The notes: a model not told the origin generated them from the letters alone. A stretch of 45,322 bases of DNA from Desulfobacterales bacterium (GCA_029211065.1 JARGFK010000029.1:1-45322); one strand, 5' to 3'; counted from the first letter of the stretch, positions 9,457 through 18,237 are shown. Numbers and translations are program-made.

Positions 9457-10221
9457 ATGATTTTTGTCATTGATGTGGGCAACACCAATACCGTTATGGG
9501 TATTTTTAAGGGCGAAAAGCTGGTCAAGGATTGGCGTATCCGGACGGAAAGAAACGCAACCGAAGATGAGTTTAATGTCCTGGTAACCGGGCTGTTTAAC
9601 GGCAGCAACATTCCCTTTCAGGCGGTGGAAAAAACCATCATTTCCAGTGTGGTGCCGCCCATGGTTAAGGTCCTGGAAGCGTTCTGCCGAAAATACCTGG
9701 GACGGGCGCCGCACTGGGTTGATGCCAAATCAGCCGCCGGCATGCCGATTCTCTATAACAACCCGGCTGAAGTGGGCGCGGACCGGATTGTCAATGCGGT
9801 GGCCGCCTTTAACAAGTATAAAACCAGTCTGATCGTGATTGATTTCGGCACGGCCACAACCTTTGACGTGATTTCTGCAAAGGGCGAGTATCTCGGCGGC
9901 GCCATCAGTCCCGGCATCATGATCGCAGCCGAGGCGTTATATAAAGAAACATCCAAGCTGCCCCGGGTTGAAATTATTGTGGCGCCGGAAAATGTCATCG
10001 GCAAGGATACAGAAAACAGCATCAAGTCCGGCGTTATTTATGGTTATGCCGGGCTGGTGGATGGAATGGTGCGGCGAATGAAAGCTGAAATGGGAACGAC
10101 CCCTAAAGTTATTGCCACCGGCGGGCTGGCGACACTGATGCATGAAGTTGCCGAAACGATCGAAGCGATCGAGCCGGATCTAACCCTGAGGGGGCTGAGG
10201 ATCATCAGCGAACATATTTGA
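9457..10221 (+). CDS. coaX: Type III pantothenate kinase CoaX
   Basis: First step of coenzyme A synthesis: phosphorylation of pantothenate, by an ASKHA-fold kinase that needs a monovalent cation. At 254 residues it has the normal length. The N-terminal phosphate motif DVGNTNTVMGIF is at residues 6-17, GADRIVNAVAA near 107, the second phosphate motif IDFGTATTFDVI near 125 and the adenosine-proximal GGAISPGI near 148. A good AAGGA precedes the ATG. It follows the YbbR gene by 55 bases and is probably the last gene of the ftsH-folP-ybbR-coaX group. Confidence 0.95.
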   Translation: MIFVIDVGNTNTVMGIFKGEKLVKDWRIRTERNATEDEFNVLVTGLFNGSNIPFQAVEKTIISSVVPPMVKVLEAFCRKYLGRAPHWVDAKSAAGMPILYNNPAEVGADRIVNAVAAFNKYKTSLIVIDFGTATTFDVISAKGEYLGGAISPGIMIAAEALYKETSKLPRVEIIVAPENVIGKDTENSIKSGVIYGYAGLVDGMVRRMKAEMGTTPKVIATGGLATLMHEVAETIEAIEPDLTLRGLRIISEHI

Positions 10222-10540
10222 TTCTAATTTGAGAAGCTGGTCCTCAAGGCGAGGTCAGAGTTCAATGGCTCTTTCTTGAAGCGAAAAGACTCTAAATCCG
10301 AAGCACGAAACCCGAAATCCGAAACAAAACTCAATGACCAAAATTCAAATGATCAAAACGGATTTGTTTTTTTGTGCATTTGATATTTGGATTTACCCTT
10401 CGACTTTGCTCAGGGCGGTGAGCCAGCCGAACTGTTTCGAATTTCGAGATTCGAATTTCGGGCTTTGCCGACGCAACCACACAAATCATACCTTCTGGGC
10501 TTAGATCAAAGCCGGGTTTTCCGGATCCGGAATTTTTACT
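10222..10540. repeat. Intergenic stretch with dispersed-repeat-like sequence
   Basis: This 319-base gap has no credible gene. The first half (about 10285-10390) is a low-complexity run of AAATCCGAA, ACGAAACCCG and CAAAATTCAAATGA blocks, with a partial inverted partner ATTTGATATTTGGATTT. It is the kind of dispersed sequence often seen between genes of this group. At 10396-10430 is CCCTTCGACTTTGCTCAGGG followed by CGGTGAGCC, which closely resembles a widespread bacterial extragenic palindrome. At 10436-10462 TTCGAATTTCG occurs twice in tandem. Function is unknown. Confidence 0.5.
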
Positions 10541-11200
10541 TCAGATTCGTCCGGTCTTACGCATCATTTCTTTATAGATCCGGTAAAAGTAATCGTTGTC
10601 GGTGAGGCCCCGCCGCAGGATCTTGTCAAAGTCCTTGATATTACTGAAATTTATAATGATATTAACGCTTTTGTTGAAAGCCATCATATTGTCCATGGTA
10701 CGAAACCGGTTGCTGATCAGGACAACGAACATGTCCCGTCGGATAGACATATTCAAGCGCTCAATAAAGATCAGTACCCCATTCCTGTCCGGGTCGGCCG
10801 TGTCAAATTCCTCGTTGGCCAGAATCAGATCGTAATTATGATAGCGCATCTTTTTGAGTGCGTCTCTGGCGTTTTCTGCGTCGGTAATATGATAGTCCAG
10901 GGCCGTCAGGGCGTTGCTGATGGTTTTTTTGACGCCGGGGTCCGATTCGCAGACAAGAGCGGTCTTGCCTTCTTCCTCAACGAAATCAAATGGCTTATCA
11001 GACGCATCGTAAGTCTCAGAAGCCGCTGCTGAAGAAGACATCTCGGGCTGATGCGGCGTTTCTTCCGGTGAGGCCGGCGGCCCTCCCACCGTTATTTTCT
11101 CTTTACATTTGGGACAGCGGAGGATTGCCACCTTGTCTGTGGGAATCTTTTCGTCCGGGATCTTGAACTTGCTTTGACATTTATCACAGGTAATATCCAT
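10541..11200 (-). CDS. Zinc-ribbon protein with degenerate response-regulator receiver
   Basis: A 219-residue protein. The N-terminal 38 residues are an MJ0042-type zinc ribbon: CDKC near residues 5-8 and CPKC near 29-32. A Pro/Ser/Glu-rich linker (about 40-75) leads to a receiver-like domain (about 78-200), starting TALVCESDPGVKKTI. The strand where the phosphoacceptor Asp should lie reads DLILANEEFD, so Asp appears replaced by Asn or displaced. The domain is therefore probably not phosphorylated in the normal way. It follows two PilT ATPase genes on the same strand by 21 bases, so a role in twitching motility or its regulation is inferred. Confidence 0.72.
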   Translation of the reverse strand: MDITCDKCQSKFKIPDEKIPTDKVAILRCPKCKEKITVGGPPASPEETPHQPEMSSSAAASETYDASDKPFDFVEEEGKTALVCESDPGVKKTISNALTALDYHITDAENARDALKKMRYHNYDLILANEEFDTADPDRNGVLIFIERLNMSIRRDMFVVLISNRFRTMDNMMAFNKSVNIIINFSNIKDFDKILRRGLTDNDYFYRIYKEMMRKTGRI

Positions 11201-11221
11201 GATGCCAGAACCTACTCCTCT

Positions 11222-12388
11222 CTATTTTTTCTTGCCGTATTTTGCGTCCATCACAAGGTCATCGATGTCTGTTGTGGCTTCACCGCGTGAGCTTTTAACC
11301 TTATCAATACCGCGGCCGACGATCCCCTTGCGGGATGAATAGGCCAGGGCGGTTTCTTCGGTGATGAGCCCTTTTTCGTACAGACCGACAATGTAGTCGT
11401 CAAAGGTCGTCATTCCAAAGGCCTTGCCGGCCTGCATGATTTCATAAAAAGTTTTGCCTTCAGACTCACCGTGCAGAATGGCATCGATAATTCTGAGGTT
11501 CGATCCCAATATTTCAAATGCAGCCACCCGCCCGCCGCCGACCTTGGGGAGGAGCCGCTGACAGACGATCCATCGAACCGTGTCGGCCAGGCGAATTCGG
11601 ATTTGGTTCTCCTCTTCGGTGGAAAACATGCCGAGAATGCGGTTGATGGTTTGACCGGCGTCAACGGTATGAAGGGTTGACAAGACCAGGTGGCCGGTTT
11701 CAGCAGCGCTCATTCCGATTTCAACAGTTTCGCGGTCGCGCATTTCTCCAACGAGGATAACTTTGGGCGCTTGGCGCAGGGCTGCACGGAGTCCACTGGA
11801 AAATGCGTCGAAATCCGTACCCAGTTCACGCTGGTTGAAAGTGGATTTTTTATGAGGGTGCTGATATTCAATGGGATCTTCCAGGGTAACGACATGAAGC
11901 GATTTGTTGTTGTTGATTTCATCCAGTGCCGCTGCCAGAGAGGTCGACTTACCGGAGCCGGTTGCGCCGGTTACAAAAACAATCCCGTTTTTTTCCTGGG
12001 CGATTTTGTAAAAAGCCGGCGGCAGGTTGAGCTCCCTGATGGTCGGTATTTTGGATTCCAATTTTCGTAATACAATGGAATAGTTGCTGGATTGTGAAAA
12101 GATGTTAACCCGGAAGCGGGCCTTGCCGGCAAGGGCATAGGAGAGGTCGCAGGATCCTTCATTGAGCAGTATTTCCGTCAGACGGCGATCCTGATTGATG
12201 AGATTCATGGCAAAAACTTCAGTCTGAAAAGGAGTGAGCTCTCTGAATTCAGGTTCCAATTCCACACCCACCAGTTCGCCGGCGCTTTCAACCTGAAGCG
12301 GTTTTCCGACGGTTAAGTTCAGGTCGGATACGTTATTATGGGAGTCCAGCATCTTTGTCAAGATATGATCTATTTCCTGTTTTTTCAT
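11222..12388 (-). CDS. PilT-like type IV pilus retraction ATPase (second paralogue)
   Basis: A hexameric secretion-type ATPase of 388 residues, related to PilT/PilU. Seen are Walker A GATGSGKSTSLAA near residue 140, the Asp box VVTLEDPIEYQH near 165, Walker B KVILVGEMRD near 210 and the His box GHLVLSTLHTVDAG near 232. The N-terminal PAS-like domain starts with DSHNNVSDLNLTVGKPL. The C-terminal tail of about 40 residues after the family core is charged. It lies 16 bases downstream of the first pilT. Two tandem PilT genes suggest a retraction motor plus an accessory PilU-like ATPase. Which is which cannot be decided by eye. Confidence 0.88.
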   Translation of the reverse strand: MKKQEIDHILTKMLDSHNNVSDLNLTVGKPLQVESAGELVGVELEPEFRELTPFQTEVFAMNLINQDRRLTEILLNEGSCDLSYALAGKARFRVNIFSQSSNYSIVLRKLESKIPTIRELNLPPAFYKIAQEKNGIVFVTGATGSGKSTSLAAALDEINNNKSLHVVTLEDPIEYQHPHKKSTFNQRELGTDFDAFSSGLRAALRQAPKVILVGEMRDRETVEIGMSAAETGHLVLSTLHTVDAGQTINRILGMFSTEEENQIRIRLADTVRWIVCQRLLPKVGGGRVAAFEILGSNLRIIDAILHGESEGKTFYEIMQAGKAFGMTTFDDYIVGLYEKGLITEETALAYSSRKGIVGRGIDKVKSSRGEATTDIDDLVMDAKYGKKK

Positions 12389-12404
12389 AATAGCACCCCA
12401 ACTG

Positions 12405-13487
12405 CTAAGCTTCGGTAAAGTCGGCCGGCGGTGTTTTTAAAAATGGCCGGAAACGACCCTTGTCGTTTGATTTGGCATATGCCTCGTCCGCACTTATCCG
12501 CCGTTTTTCAAGCAGTTCCATAATGGCGTCATCCAGAAGCTGCATGCCGTATTTCTTGCCGGTCTGTATCATGGAGTTGATCTGATGGGTTTTGGCTTCG
12601 CGGATCAAGTTGCGAACGGCCGGGTTGGCGATTAATATTTCAAGCGCCGGGACGCGGCCTTTCACGTCGATGCGCTTAAAAAGAACTTGGGCAATGATCG
12701 CCCGCAGACCATCCGACAACGTTGAGCGGATTTGGGGCTGCTGGCTGGCCGGAAAAACTTCTATGATACGATCGACGGTTTTGGCGGCACTGGAAGTATG
12801 CAGTGTTCCAAAAACAAGGTGGCCGGTGGAGGCGGCCTCGATGGCCAGCGAGATGGTTTCCAAATCTCTTAATTCCCCCACCAGTATAATATCCGGATCC
12901 TCGCGCAATGCCCCCCGCAAGGCCGCACTGAAAGTCTTGGTATGAAGACCGACTTCACGATGATTGACGATGCACGCCTGGCTTTCATGCACAAATTCGA
13001 TGGGGTCTTCAACGGTGATGATGTGGTCTTTGCGTGTTCGGTTGGCCACGTCGATAATGGCTGCAAGGGTCGTCGATTTGCCGCTTCCGGTGGGGCCGGT
13101 CACCAGGACCAGCCCCCGGGGGAGTCCGGCAAGCTTTGACATGACCGGCGGCAGCCCCAGCTTTTCAGCCGTCATGATTTTACTGGGAATTTCTCTAAAA
13201 ACCGCGGCGACACCATATTTCTGCATAAAGAAGTTGGCCCGGTATCTTGCCAGCCCCGGGATTTCATACCCGAAATCCGCGTCGCCGGTTTCCTCGAATA
13301 ATTTGACCTTGTCTTCCGGGGCAATTTCATAAAGCATCGATTTTAACTCGTCATTGTCAAGGTTTTTATACTTCACCCGCTCCATATCGCCCCGGATTCT
13401 TAGAGCAGGCGGCTGTCCGGATACCAGATGAAGGTCAGAGGCCCCCTGGTCGTTCATCAGTTTGAAAAAAGCATCAATTTTAGCCAT
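12405..13487 (-). CDS. pilT: Type IV pilus retraction ATPase PilT
   Basis: A 360-residue twitching-motility ATPase acting at the cytoplasmic base of the type IV pilus. The N-terminal domain carries DQGASDLHLVSGQPPALRIRG. The core has Walker A GPTGSGKSTTLAA near residue 130, the Asp box ITVEDPIEFVHE near 155, Walker B DPDIILVGELRD near 198 and the His box GHLVFGTLHTSSA near 222. The C-terminal AIRNLIREAKTHQI-type motif appears as AVRNLIREAKTHQI, typical of true PilT. It is the upstream member of a tandem pair and is preceded by the yggT gene on the same strand. Confidence 0.92.
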   Translation of the reverse strand: MAKIDAFFKLMNDQGASDLHLVSGQPPALRIRGDMERVKYKNLDNDELKSMLYEIAPEDKVKLFEETGDADFGYEIPGLARYRANFFMQKYGVAAVFREIPSKIMTAEKLGLPPVMSKLAGLPRGLVLVTGPTGSGKSTTLAAIIDVANRTRKDHIITVEDPIEFVHESQACIVNHREVGLHTKTFSAALRGALREDPDIILVGELRDLETISLAIEAASTGHLVFGTLHTSSAAKTVDRIIEVFPASQQPQIRSTLSDGLRAIIAQVLFKRIDVKGRVPALEILIANPAVRNLIREAKTHQINSMIQTGKKYGMQLLDDAIMELLEKRRISADEAYAKSNDKGRFRPFLKTPPADFTEA

Positions 13488-13585
13488 CTGTGACTCCTAA
13501 TCTTAGGTAAAACATTTCGGTTCTAAATCCCGGATGAAAAACAACCCCTGTTCCCCATTCGATAATATGGATTTCCGTACTAAAA

Positions 13586-13885
13586 TTACAGCAGCGAACT
13601 TGAAAATCTAAAAAGACTGCTGACGACAAATGTCCGCAGAAATATCACGCCCAAGAAGACGATAATCGGGGAAAAATCTATGCCGCCGAAACTGGCGGGT
13701 AAAAAGGTTCGGATACGATATAAAACCGGTTCCGTTATATTATGAATAAATCGAACAATTGGATTGAAGGGGTCGGGGTTTACCCATGATAAAACCGCAC
13801 GGGCAACGACTATCCACATGAAACAAAGCAGGACAAGATCCAGTATCTTTGCAATTGCCATTAAGAAATAGCCGAAAACAAACAT
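13586..13885 (-). CDS. YggT family membrane protein
   Basis: A 99-residue integral membrane protein with two YGGT-type hydrophobic segments (about 5-30 and 65-92) joined by the conserved loop SWVNPDPFNPIVRFIHNITEPVLYRIRTFLP. Family members have been linked to cell division, cytochrome maturation or osmotic stress, but no activity is established. The gene is divergent from proC, next to which yggT often lies in other genomes. The pilT gene follows on the same strand after about 100 bases. Confidence 0.85.
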   Translation of the reverse strand: MFVFGYFLMAIAKILDLVLLCFMWIVVARAVLSWVNPDPFNPIVRFIHNITEPVLYRIRTFLPASFGGIDFSPIIVFLGVIFLRTFVVSSLFRFSSSLL

Positions 13886-14110
13886 TCAGAAAAAAACCTT
13901 TGATAGCGGAAAAACACCAGCGATAAATCTTGATTTGTGAGCCCAAGGAATTATACTTGGTTAAATTAATTATATTTTTGTTAATAAGTCAAGATATTTT
14001 GAGGCAAAGGGATTGACATCCCGAACGGGTGAACGCTATGGTGGAAGACCTTAACCCGGTTGTTCCATGAAAACTTTTCAGCAAATTTTAAATCAAAGGG
14101 GAGTGAACGC

Positions 14111-14962
14111 TTGACAAAAATCGAAAAAAAAATAGGGGTGTTGGGTGCGGGAAACATGGGCGAAGCATTTGTGGGGGCCCTGGTACGATCCAAGGTTTCA
14201 GAACCTGCCATGATCGCTATCAGTGATGTTCGCAAAGAGCGCCTGGATTTTATGCATGCGACATATGGCGTTATGCCGTTTGCAGACAATTTTAAGCTTT
14301 TTAACGACTGCGCTGTTGTGATACTTGCCGTCAAACCGCAGCAAACAGATGAGGTGCTGCAACAGATTGCCGGTCACTCCGGATATGGGATAGCAGCGCG
14401 GAAACTGTTTATTTCAATAGCGGCGGGCATACCGATCCGTAAATTGGAAGCATTACTATATAGTCCCCTGGATGAAGGCATGCGCATAAAGCTGCCGATC
14501 ATTCGGGTCATGCCGAACACGCCCGCGCTTGTTTTAGCCGGCATGTCCGGTATGAGCGCCAACGCGAATGCCACCCCGGAGGATCTTGAGACGACCCGGA
14601 CGATTTTGGGGGCTTTAGGAAAGGTCATGGCGTTCAAGGAGGCCGACCTGGATGCCGTAACCGCCCTTTCCGGTTCAGGGCCTGCCTATGTTTTTTATTT
14701 TATCGAATCCATGATAGCAGGCGGCCTGGCAGCCGGACTCGAACCGCATGCTGCCGAGACGCTGACGCTGCAGACGCTGAAGGGGGCTTTAAAGCTGTTG
14801 CGGGAACGGAAAGAGCCGCCGGAAGAACTGCGCCGCAAGGTTACATCACCCGGCGGCACGACCGAGGCCGCCCTCAAGGTGATGGAGGCCCAACAGGTTA
14901 AACAAAACATCGTTGCGGCAATTGTTGCAGCCGCCCGGCGATCGCAAGAACTCAGCCGCTGA
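14111..14962 (+). CDS. proC: Pyrroline-5-carboxylate reductase ProC
   Basis: Last step of proline synthesis: NAD(P)H-dependent reduction of pyrroline-5-carboxylate. The Rossmann motif GVLGAGNMGEAF is at residues 9-20, followed by VILAVKPQ near 74, the VMPNTPA strand near 130 and the C-terminal dimerisation helices with ALSGSGPAYVFYFIE and PGGTTEAALKVME. The frame stays open back to 14060, but GGGGAG at 14099-14104 lies seven bases before a TTG at 14111. That TTG gives 283 residues and the normal N-terminus, so it is chosen. Confidence 0.94.
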   Translation: MTKIEKKIGVLGAGNMGEAFVGALVRSKVSEPAMIAISDVRKERLDFMHATYGVMPFADNFKLFNDCAVVILAVKPQQTDEVLQQIAGHSGYGIAARKLFISIAAGIPIRKLEALLYSPLDEGMRIKLPIIRVMPNTPALVLAGMSGMSANANATPEDLETTRTILGALGKVMAFKEADLDAVTALSGSGPAYVFYFIESMIAGGLAAGLEPHAAETLTLQTLKGALKLLRERKEPPEELRRKVTSPGGTTEAALKVMEAQQVKQNIVAAIVAAARRSQELSR

Positions 14963-14998
14963 TGTCGGACTGGGGCATTTCAAACAAACCGAGAAAAT

Positions 14999-15703
14999 AT
15001 GTTTGCTGATACCGTAACCTATCCTGCTGCTTTCATAGCGGGTGTCTTTTCTTTTTTTTCACCCTGTATCCTGCCCCTGATACCGGGATATTTTACGTTT
15101 ATTACCGGTTACTCCCTGGACGACATGACCGGCGGGGCGATTGCCGGCATTCGCAAAAAGGTTTTTATCTCAACCCTTGCATTTGTCTTTGGGTTTTCAG
15201 TCGTTTTTATTTTGCTGGGGGCCTCAGCTTCATTTGTGGGAAGCGTTCTGTTCAGGTACCGTGACGGGATTCGCATCATCGGCGGTATGATCATCGTGAT
15301 ATTCGGCATACATTTAACCGGCTTGGTTCGAATCCCCCTGCTGGATTTTGAAAAGCGAATCCAGTTGGACAGGAAGCCGATCCATTTCCTGGGGACATTT
15401 ATTGTGGGCATGGCGTTTGGGGCGGGCTGGAGCCCCTGCATCGGGCCGTTACTGGGATCGATTCTGGTCATCGCCGGCGGCAAGGAGACGGTTCAAGAGG
15501 GCATGGTGCTGCTGGGCATCTACTCAGCCGGGCTGGCGGTACCCTTTGTAACCATATCCGTTTTTATTCATTTCCTGCTGGTCTTTATCAAAAAAACAGC
15601 CTGGGCACTGAAATATTTAAACTGGGCGGCCGGTATTCTGTTAATCGTTTTGGGGCTTTTATTAATGACGAACCGGCTGAACCTGATAGCAGTTTCAATT
15701 TAG
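14999..15703 (+). CDS. ccdA: CcdA-type thiol:disulfide transporter
   Basis: A 234-residue inner-membrane protein with six hydrophobic helices. It moves reducing equivalents from cytoplasmic thioredoxin to the periplasm. The two redox cysteines lie in FSPCILPLIPGY (about residue 22) and GAGWSPCIGPLLGS (about 142), the characteristic paired CcdA/DsbD-beta motifs. Substrates usually include apocytochrome c haem-binding thiols, relevant in a genome with 16- and 4-haem cytochromes. The following gene is a periplasmic thioredoxin-like protein 11 bases away, so the two form a reductive relay. Confidence 0.9.
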   Translation: MFADTVTYPAAFIAGVFSFFSPCILPLIPGYFTFITGYSLDDMTGGAIAGIRKKVFISTLAFVFGFSVVFILLGASASFVGSVLFRYRDGIRIIGGMIIVIFGIHLTGLVRIPLLDFEKRIQLDRKPIHFLGTFIVGMAFGAGWSPCIGPLLGSILVIAGGKETVQEGMVLLGIYSAGLAVPFVTISVFIHFLLVFIKKTAWALKYLNWAAGILLIVLGLLLMTNRLNLIAVSI

Positions 15704-15714
15704 GAGTAAACACA

Positions 15715-16176
15715 ATGAAACATAAACTTGCGGGATTGATGCTGGCGGTCCTGTTTTTTCTGGGATTATTTTTGACCGGCAGCCCTGCCGCGTCGGGCAA
15801 TATCAAATGGTACCCCTATGAAACGGGAATGGAACTTGGAAAAAAAGAAAATAAAAAGATATTTCTGCACTTCTGGGCGGAATGGTGCGACTACTGCAAA
15901 CAAATGGCCAGGGAAACATTTACCGATTCAGCCGTGATTGCCTATTTAAATAAGTACTTTATTTCCATCAAAGTGAATTCCGATAAAGAGCAGGCAATTG
16001 CTTCAGGCTATAACGTCCGCGGCCTGCCGGACAACTGGTTTATCGACGAAAAAAACGTGATCATCGGAAATCATCCGGGCTATATCCCGCCGGATAAACT
16101 GCTGCCCCAGTTAAGATATATTCACAGCAACAGCTATCAGAAAATGTCGTATAGCAAATTTCTGAATGTGAAATAA
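15715..16176 (+). CDS. Periplasmic thioredoxin-like protein
   Basis: A 153-residue protein. Residues 1-25 are a cleavable signal peptide ending near PAASG. The mature domain is a thioredoxin fold of the thioredoxin_7/DUF255-like group with the active site WAEWCDYCKQMARETF (CxxC near residues 60-63). A cis-Pro loop GLPDNWFIDE occurs near 103. It lies 11 bases after ccdA and is probably the periplasmic partner reduced by CcdA, possibly for cytochrome c maturation or general disulfide repair. The exact partner is inferred. Confidence 0.85.
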   Translation: MKHKLAGLMLAVLFFLGLFLTGSPAASGNIKWYPYETGMELGKKENKKIFLHFWAEWCDYCKQMARETFTDSAVIAYLNKYFISIKVNSDKEQAIASGYNVRGLPDNWFIDEKNVIIGNHPGYIPPDKLLPQLRYIHSNSYQKMSYSKFLNVK

Positions 16177-16191
16177 CCCATATGGTGCTGG

Positions 16192-16494
16192 ATGCTTTTT
16201 GTCTCCGATCCCTTTCAAAAAGACATACAGGCGTTTGTGGGGTTGTGGAACGGAGAGGGTCCCGTACGGTTCGATCCTGCCGAAATCGCGCGGGTTTTCG
16301 AAATACCTTTAACCCGGCTGGTCGACATTCACCGGCGGCGCAACTTCCACGGTCGTGTCCCGGATATCCGGGAGCTTCGCTACCCTTTTGAGAATGTTGA
16401 AATATGGGGTGCGACTGCCAGGATTCTGCACTTTTTTATTGAGCTGCTGTATCCATTGTATCGGCCCCCGCCGAACAGTGGCGTTTCAATTTAG
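16192..16494 (+). pseudogene. C-terminal remnant of a Nudix (CoA pyrophosphatase-like) hydrolase
   Basis: The 100-residue frame contains FDPAEIARVFEIPLTRLVD and VEIWGATARILHFFIELL, both hallmarks of the C-terminal half of NudL-type Nudix hydrolases. The catalytic Nudix box (GX5EX7REUXEEXGU) and everything before it are missing. No Nudix box was found upstream in any frame, since the thioredoxin gene ends only 15 bases earlier. The ATG has only a weak ribosome-binding site. This is best read as a truncated gene left after a deletion, although expression as a small protein cannot be excluded. Confidence 0.6.
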
Positions 16495-16523
16495 TGGCAA
16501 TCACTTTAGGAATTGAGTTTGGG

Positions 16524-16781
16524 CTATTTGGCATACCGGTGAAGGTATCTCTTTAGCAGGCGGATGAGGGTGGATAGGATTACCCCGCTGCCCAAGACGA
16601 TCAGGAGCACCGGGACCCAGTTATGCGAATTTGTGGCGGGATTTTCACGGGCTACTGAGATTCCGCTGAAACCAAAAAATATGATGATTCCCATACAGAC
16701 AATGACGATATAACAGGCCGTGTCGGAATCATACCAGGGGACGATAATTTTTCGAAAAAAAGGATTTTGATCCATTCGCAT
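16524..16781 (-). CDS. Small two-helix membrane protein, unknown function
   Basis: An 85-residue protein with two predicted transmembrane helices (about 22-42 and 54-74) joined by a short polar loop ENPATNSHNW. The C-terminus is basic (RLLKRYLHRYAK), which by the positive-inside rule places it in the cytoplasm. No family is recognised. An alternative start two codons later, at MDQN, is possible. It is isolated, with its 3' end facing the Nudix remnant. Confidence 0.55.
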   Translation of the reverse strand: MRMDQNPFFRKIIVPWYDSDTACYIVIVCMGIIIFFGFSGISVARENPATNSHNWVPVLLIVLGSGVILSTLIRLLKRYLHRYAK

Positions 16782-17175
16782 CGCTTGGCCTGTCTTGATG
16801 GGGAAATGATTTCCGAGAAAATCAAACTGTTCGGACCGTGTAAAGGTCTCTTGCTGATATATACCAGCAATTATTGCGAAAAATCAAGCCATGAAAAGGA
16901 CAAAAAACCATTTATAACAGTTGTCAAAATTACGTTCCGATTCAGCCGCCGGACAATTCCGTTTCAATCGGCAAAAACTCGCAAATAAAAGCGCGTAACA
17001 ATTGAACCCGGCCCAAATGTTAAGACCATTTAACACGAATCGATTTTTGTATAAATTTAGTCAATCAGATAATGTTCAATTGAACGCGCTCTAATTTGCT
17101 CAAACAGTTTGCCGACCGAAACAGAACCATCCGGCGTCTGGCGTAAAAGTTATATGAACGTTATTCAAGGGGGAC
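16782..17175. other. Non-coding gap before the ChaN-like gene
   Basis: About 390 AT-rich bases with no convincing gene. A short open frame across the left part lacks a ribosome-binding site and family features. A perfect 12-bp palindrome GTTCAATTGAAC lies at 17074-17085, and its half CAATTGAAC recurs near 16997. This spacing upstream of the lipoprotein gene would suit an operator, but the binding protein is unknown. Confidence 0.4.
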
Positions 17176-18126
17176 ATGTTTTTGACAATGACTCTAAGGT
17201 TCAATGTAAATAGATCTTTGCAAAAGGGTGCGTTTTACAAAGGGCTCTTAAACGGAACAGCCGTCCAGGCGCTGTTCCTGAGTTTCATTTTAGCGGGTAT
17301 ATTGTGGGGGTGTGCCGTGTCGACCAAAAAATTGGTCATACAGGATAGTTTAAAAGAATTTGAGACCGGGACAATTGTATCCGCAGAGACTGCTACGCCC
17401 ATTACCTTTGAGGTCCTGATAGATGAATTAAAAGATGTTCGGGTCATTTATGTGGGAGAAAATCATATTGATCCGGCCCACCATCAAATCCAGTTAGACA
17501 TCATTCGGGCTTTGGCCCAAGAACGGCCCGATGTGTCCGTGGGTATGGAAATGTTTGACCGTTCCTACCAGCCCATTCTCGACCAGTGGTCCGGCGGGCT
17601 ATTGCAGCAGGACGAATTTGTTAAAAAGACGCACTGGTACGGCAATTGGCGCTACCCTTATGAACTGTATGCCGATATCCTTGATTTTGTAAAAGCAAAG
17701 AACCTGCGGCTTGTGGCGTTGAACCTGCCGTTTCATATTCCACCCAAGATACGCATGGGCGGAATCGACAGCCTGATGGAAGGTGATTCCGCCTATCTGC
17801 CCAAAGAGATCGACACGACCCACCCGGCCCACCGGGCCTATCTTGAGGAAGTTTTTAAACAACACCATGGACGGGTGGGGGATAATTTCGAAAGTTTTTA
17901 TCAGGCGCAGTGCGCCTGGGAAGATGTTATGGCGGAATCGGTCGCCTTACACCTGAAAGGGGAGGTGATAGTTGTCTTGGCGGGAAACGGCCATATCATT
18001 CGCAAATTCGGCATTCCCAATCGAGCGTTTAAGCGTTCCGGCACCCCTTTTCGGACTATTTATCTGGCGCCCGCCGGAAGCACGGTGACCCGTGATGTCG
18101 CCGACTATATATGGGTAACGCCCTGA
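17176..18126 (+). CDS. ChaN-like haem-binding lipoprotein
   Basis: A 316-residue PF04187 (ChaN) protein. The N-terminus is long and basic, followed by a hydrophobic helix and a lipobox LWGC near residue 47, so it is probably membrane-anchored. The family core follows: VIYVGENHIDPAHHQIQLDI near 93, VGMEMFDRSYQPILDQWS near 122, NWRYPYELYADILDFVKA near 157, LNLP near 179 and GNGHI near 275. The GENHxxxxHH residues and the second His-containing strand correspond to the haem/metal-binding face. AAGGGGG at 17167-17173 fits a TTG at 17182 better than the ATG at 17176, so the true start may be two codons later. A role in haem or iron handling is inferred from the family. Confidence 0.82.
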   Translation: MFLTMTLRFNVNRSLQKGAFYKGLLNGTAVQALFLSFILAGILWGCAVSTKKLVIQDSLKEFETGTIVSAETATPITFEVLIDELKDVRVIYVGENHIDPAHHQIQLDIIRALAQERPDVSVGMEMFDRSYQPILDQWSGGLLQQDEFVKKTHWYGNWRYPYELYADILDFVKAKNLRLVALNLPFHIPPKIRMGGIDSLMEGDSAYLPKEIDTTHPAHRAYLEEVFKQHHGRVGDNFESFYQAQCAWEDVMAESVALHLKGEVIVVLAGNGHIIRKFGIPNRAFKRSGTPFRTIYLAPAGSTVTRDVADYIWVTP

Positions 18127-18237
18127 AAGGAATTCTAGTTGTATTCACAACGCGTTATCCGAAGCCGTTTTTTTGTAAAAATAATTATCGAATGGTGTTT
18201 GGGCCGGTTTACGGGTTTAGAGACAGGTAAAACCAAA

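Noticed and set aside
16767-16988. 73-residue plus-strand frame before the ChaN-like gene
   Set aside because: There is no ribosome-binding site, the composition is unusual and no family is recognised; treated as non-coding.
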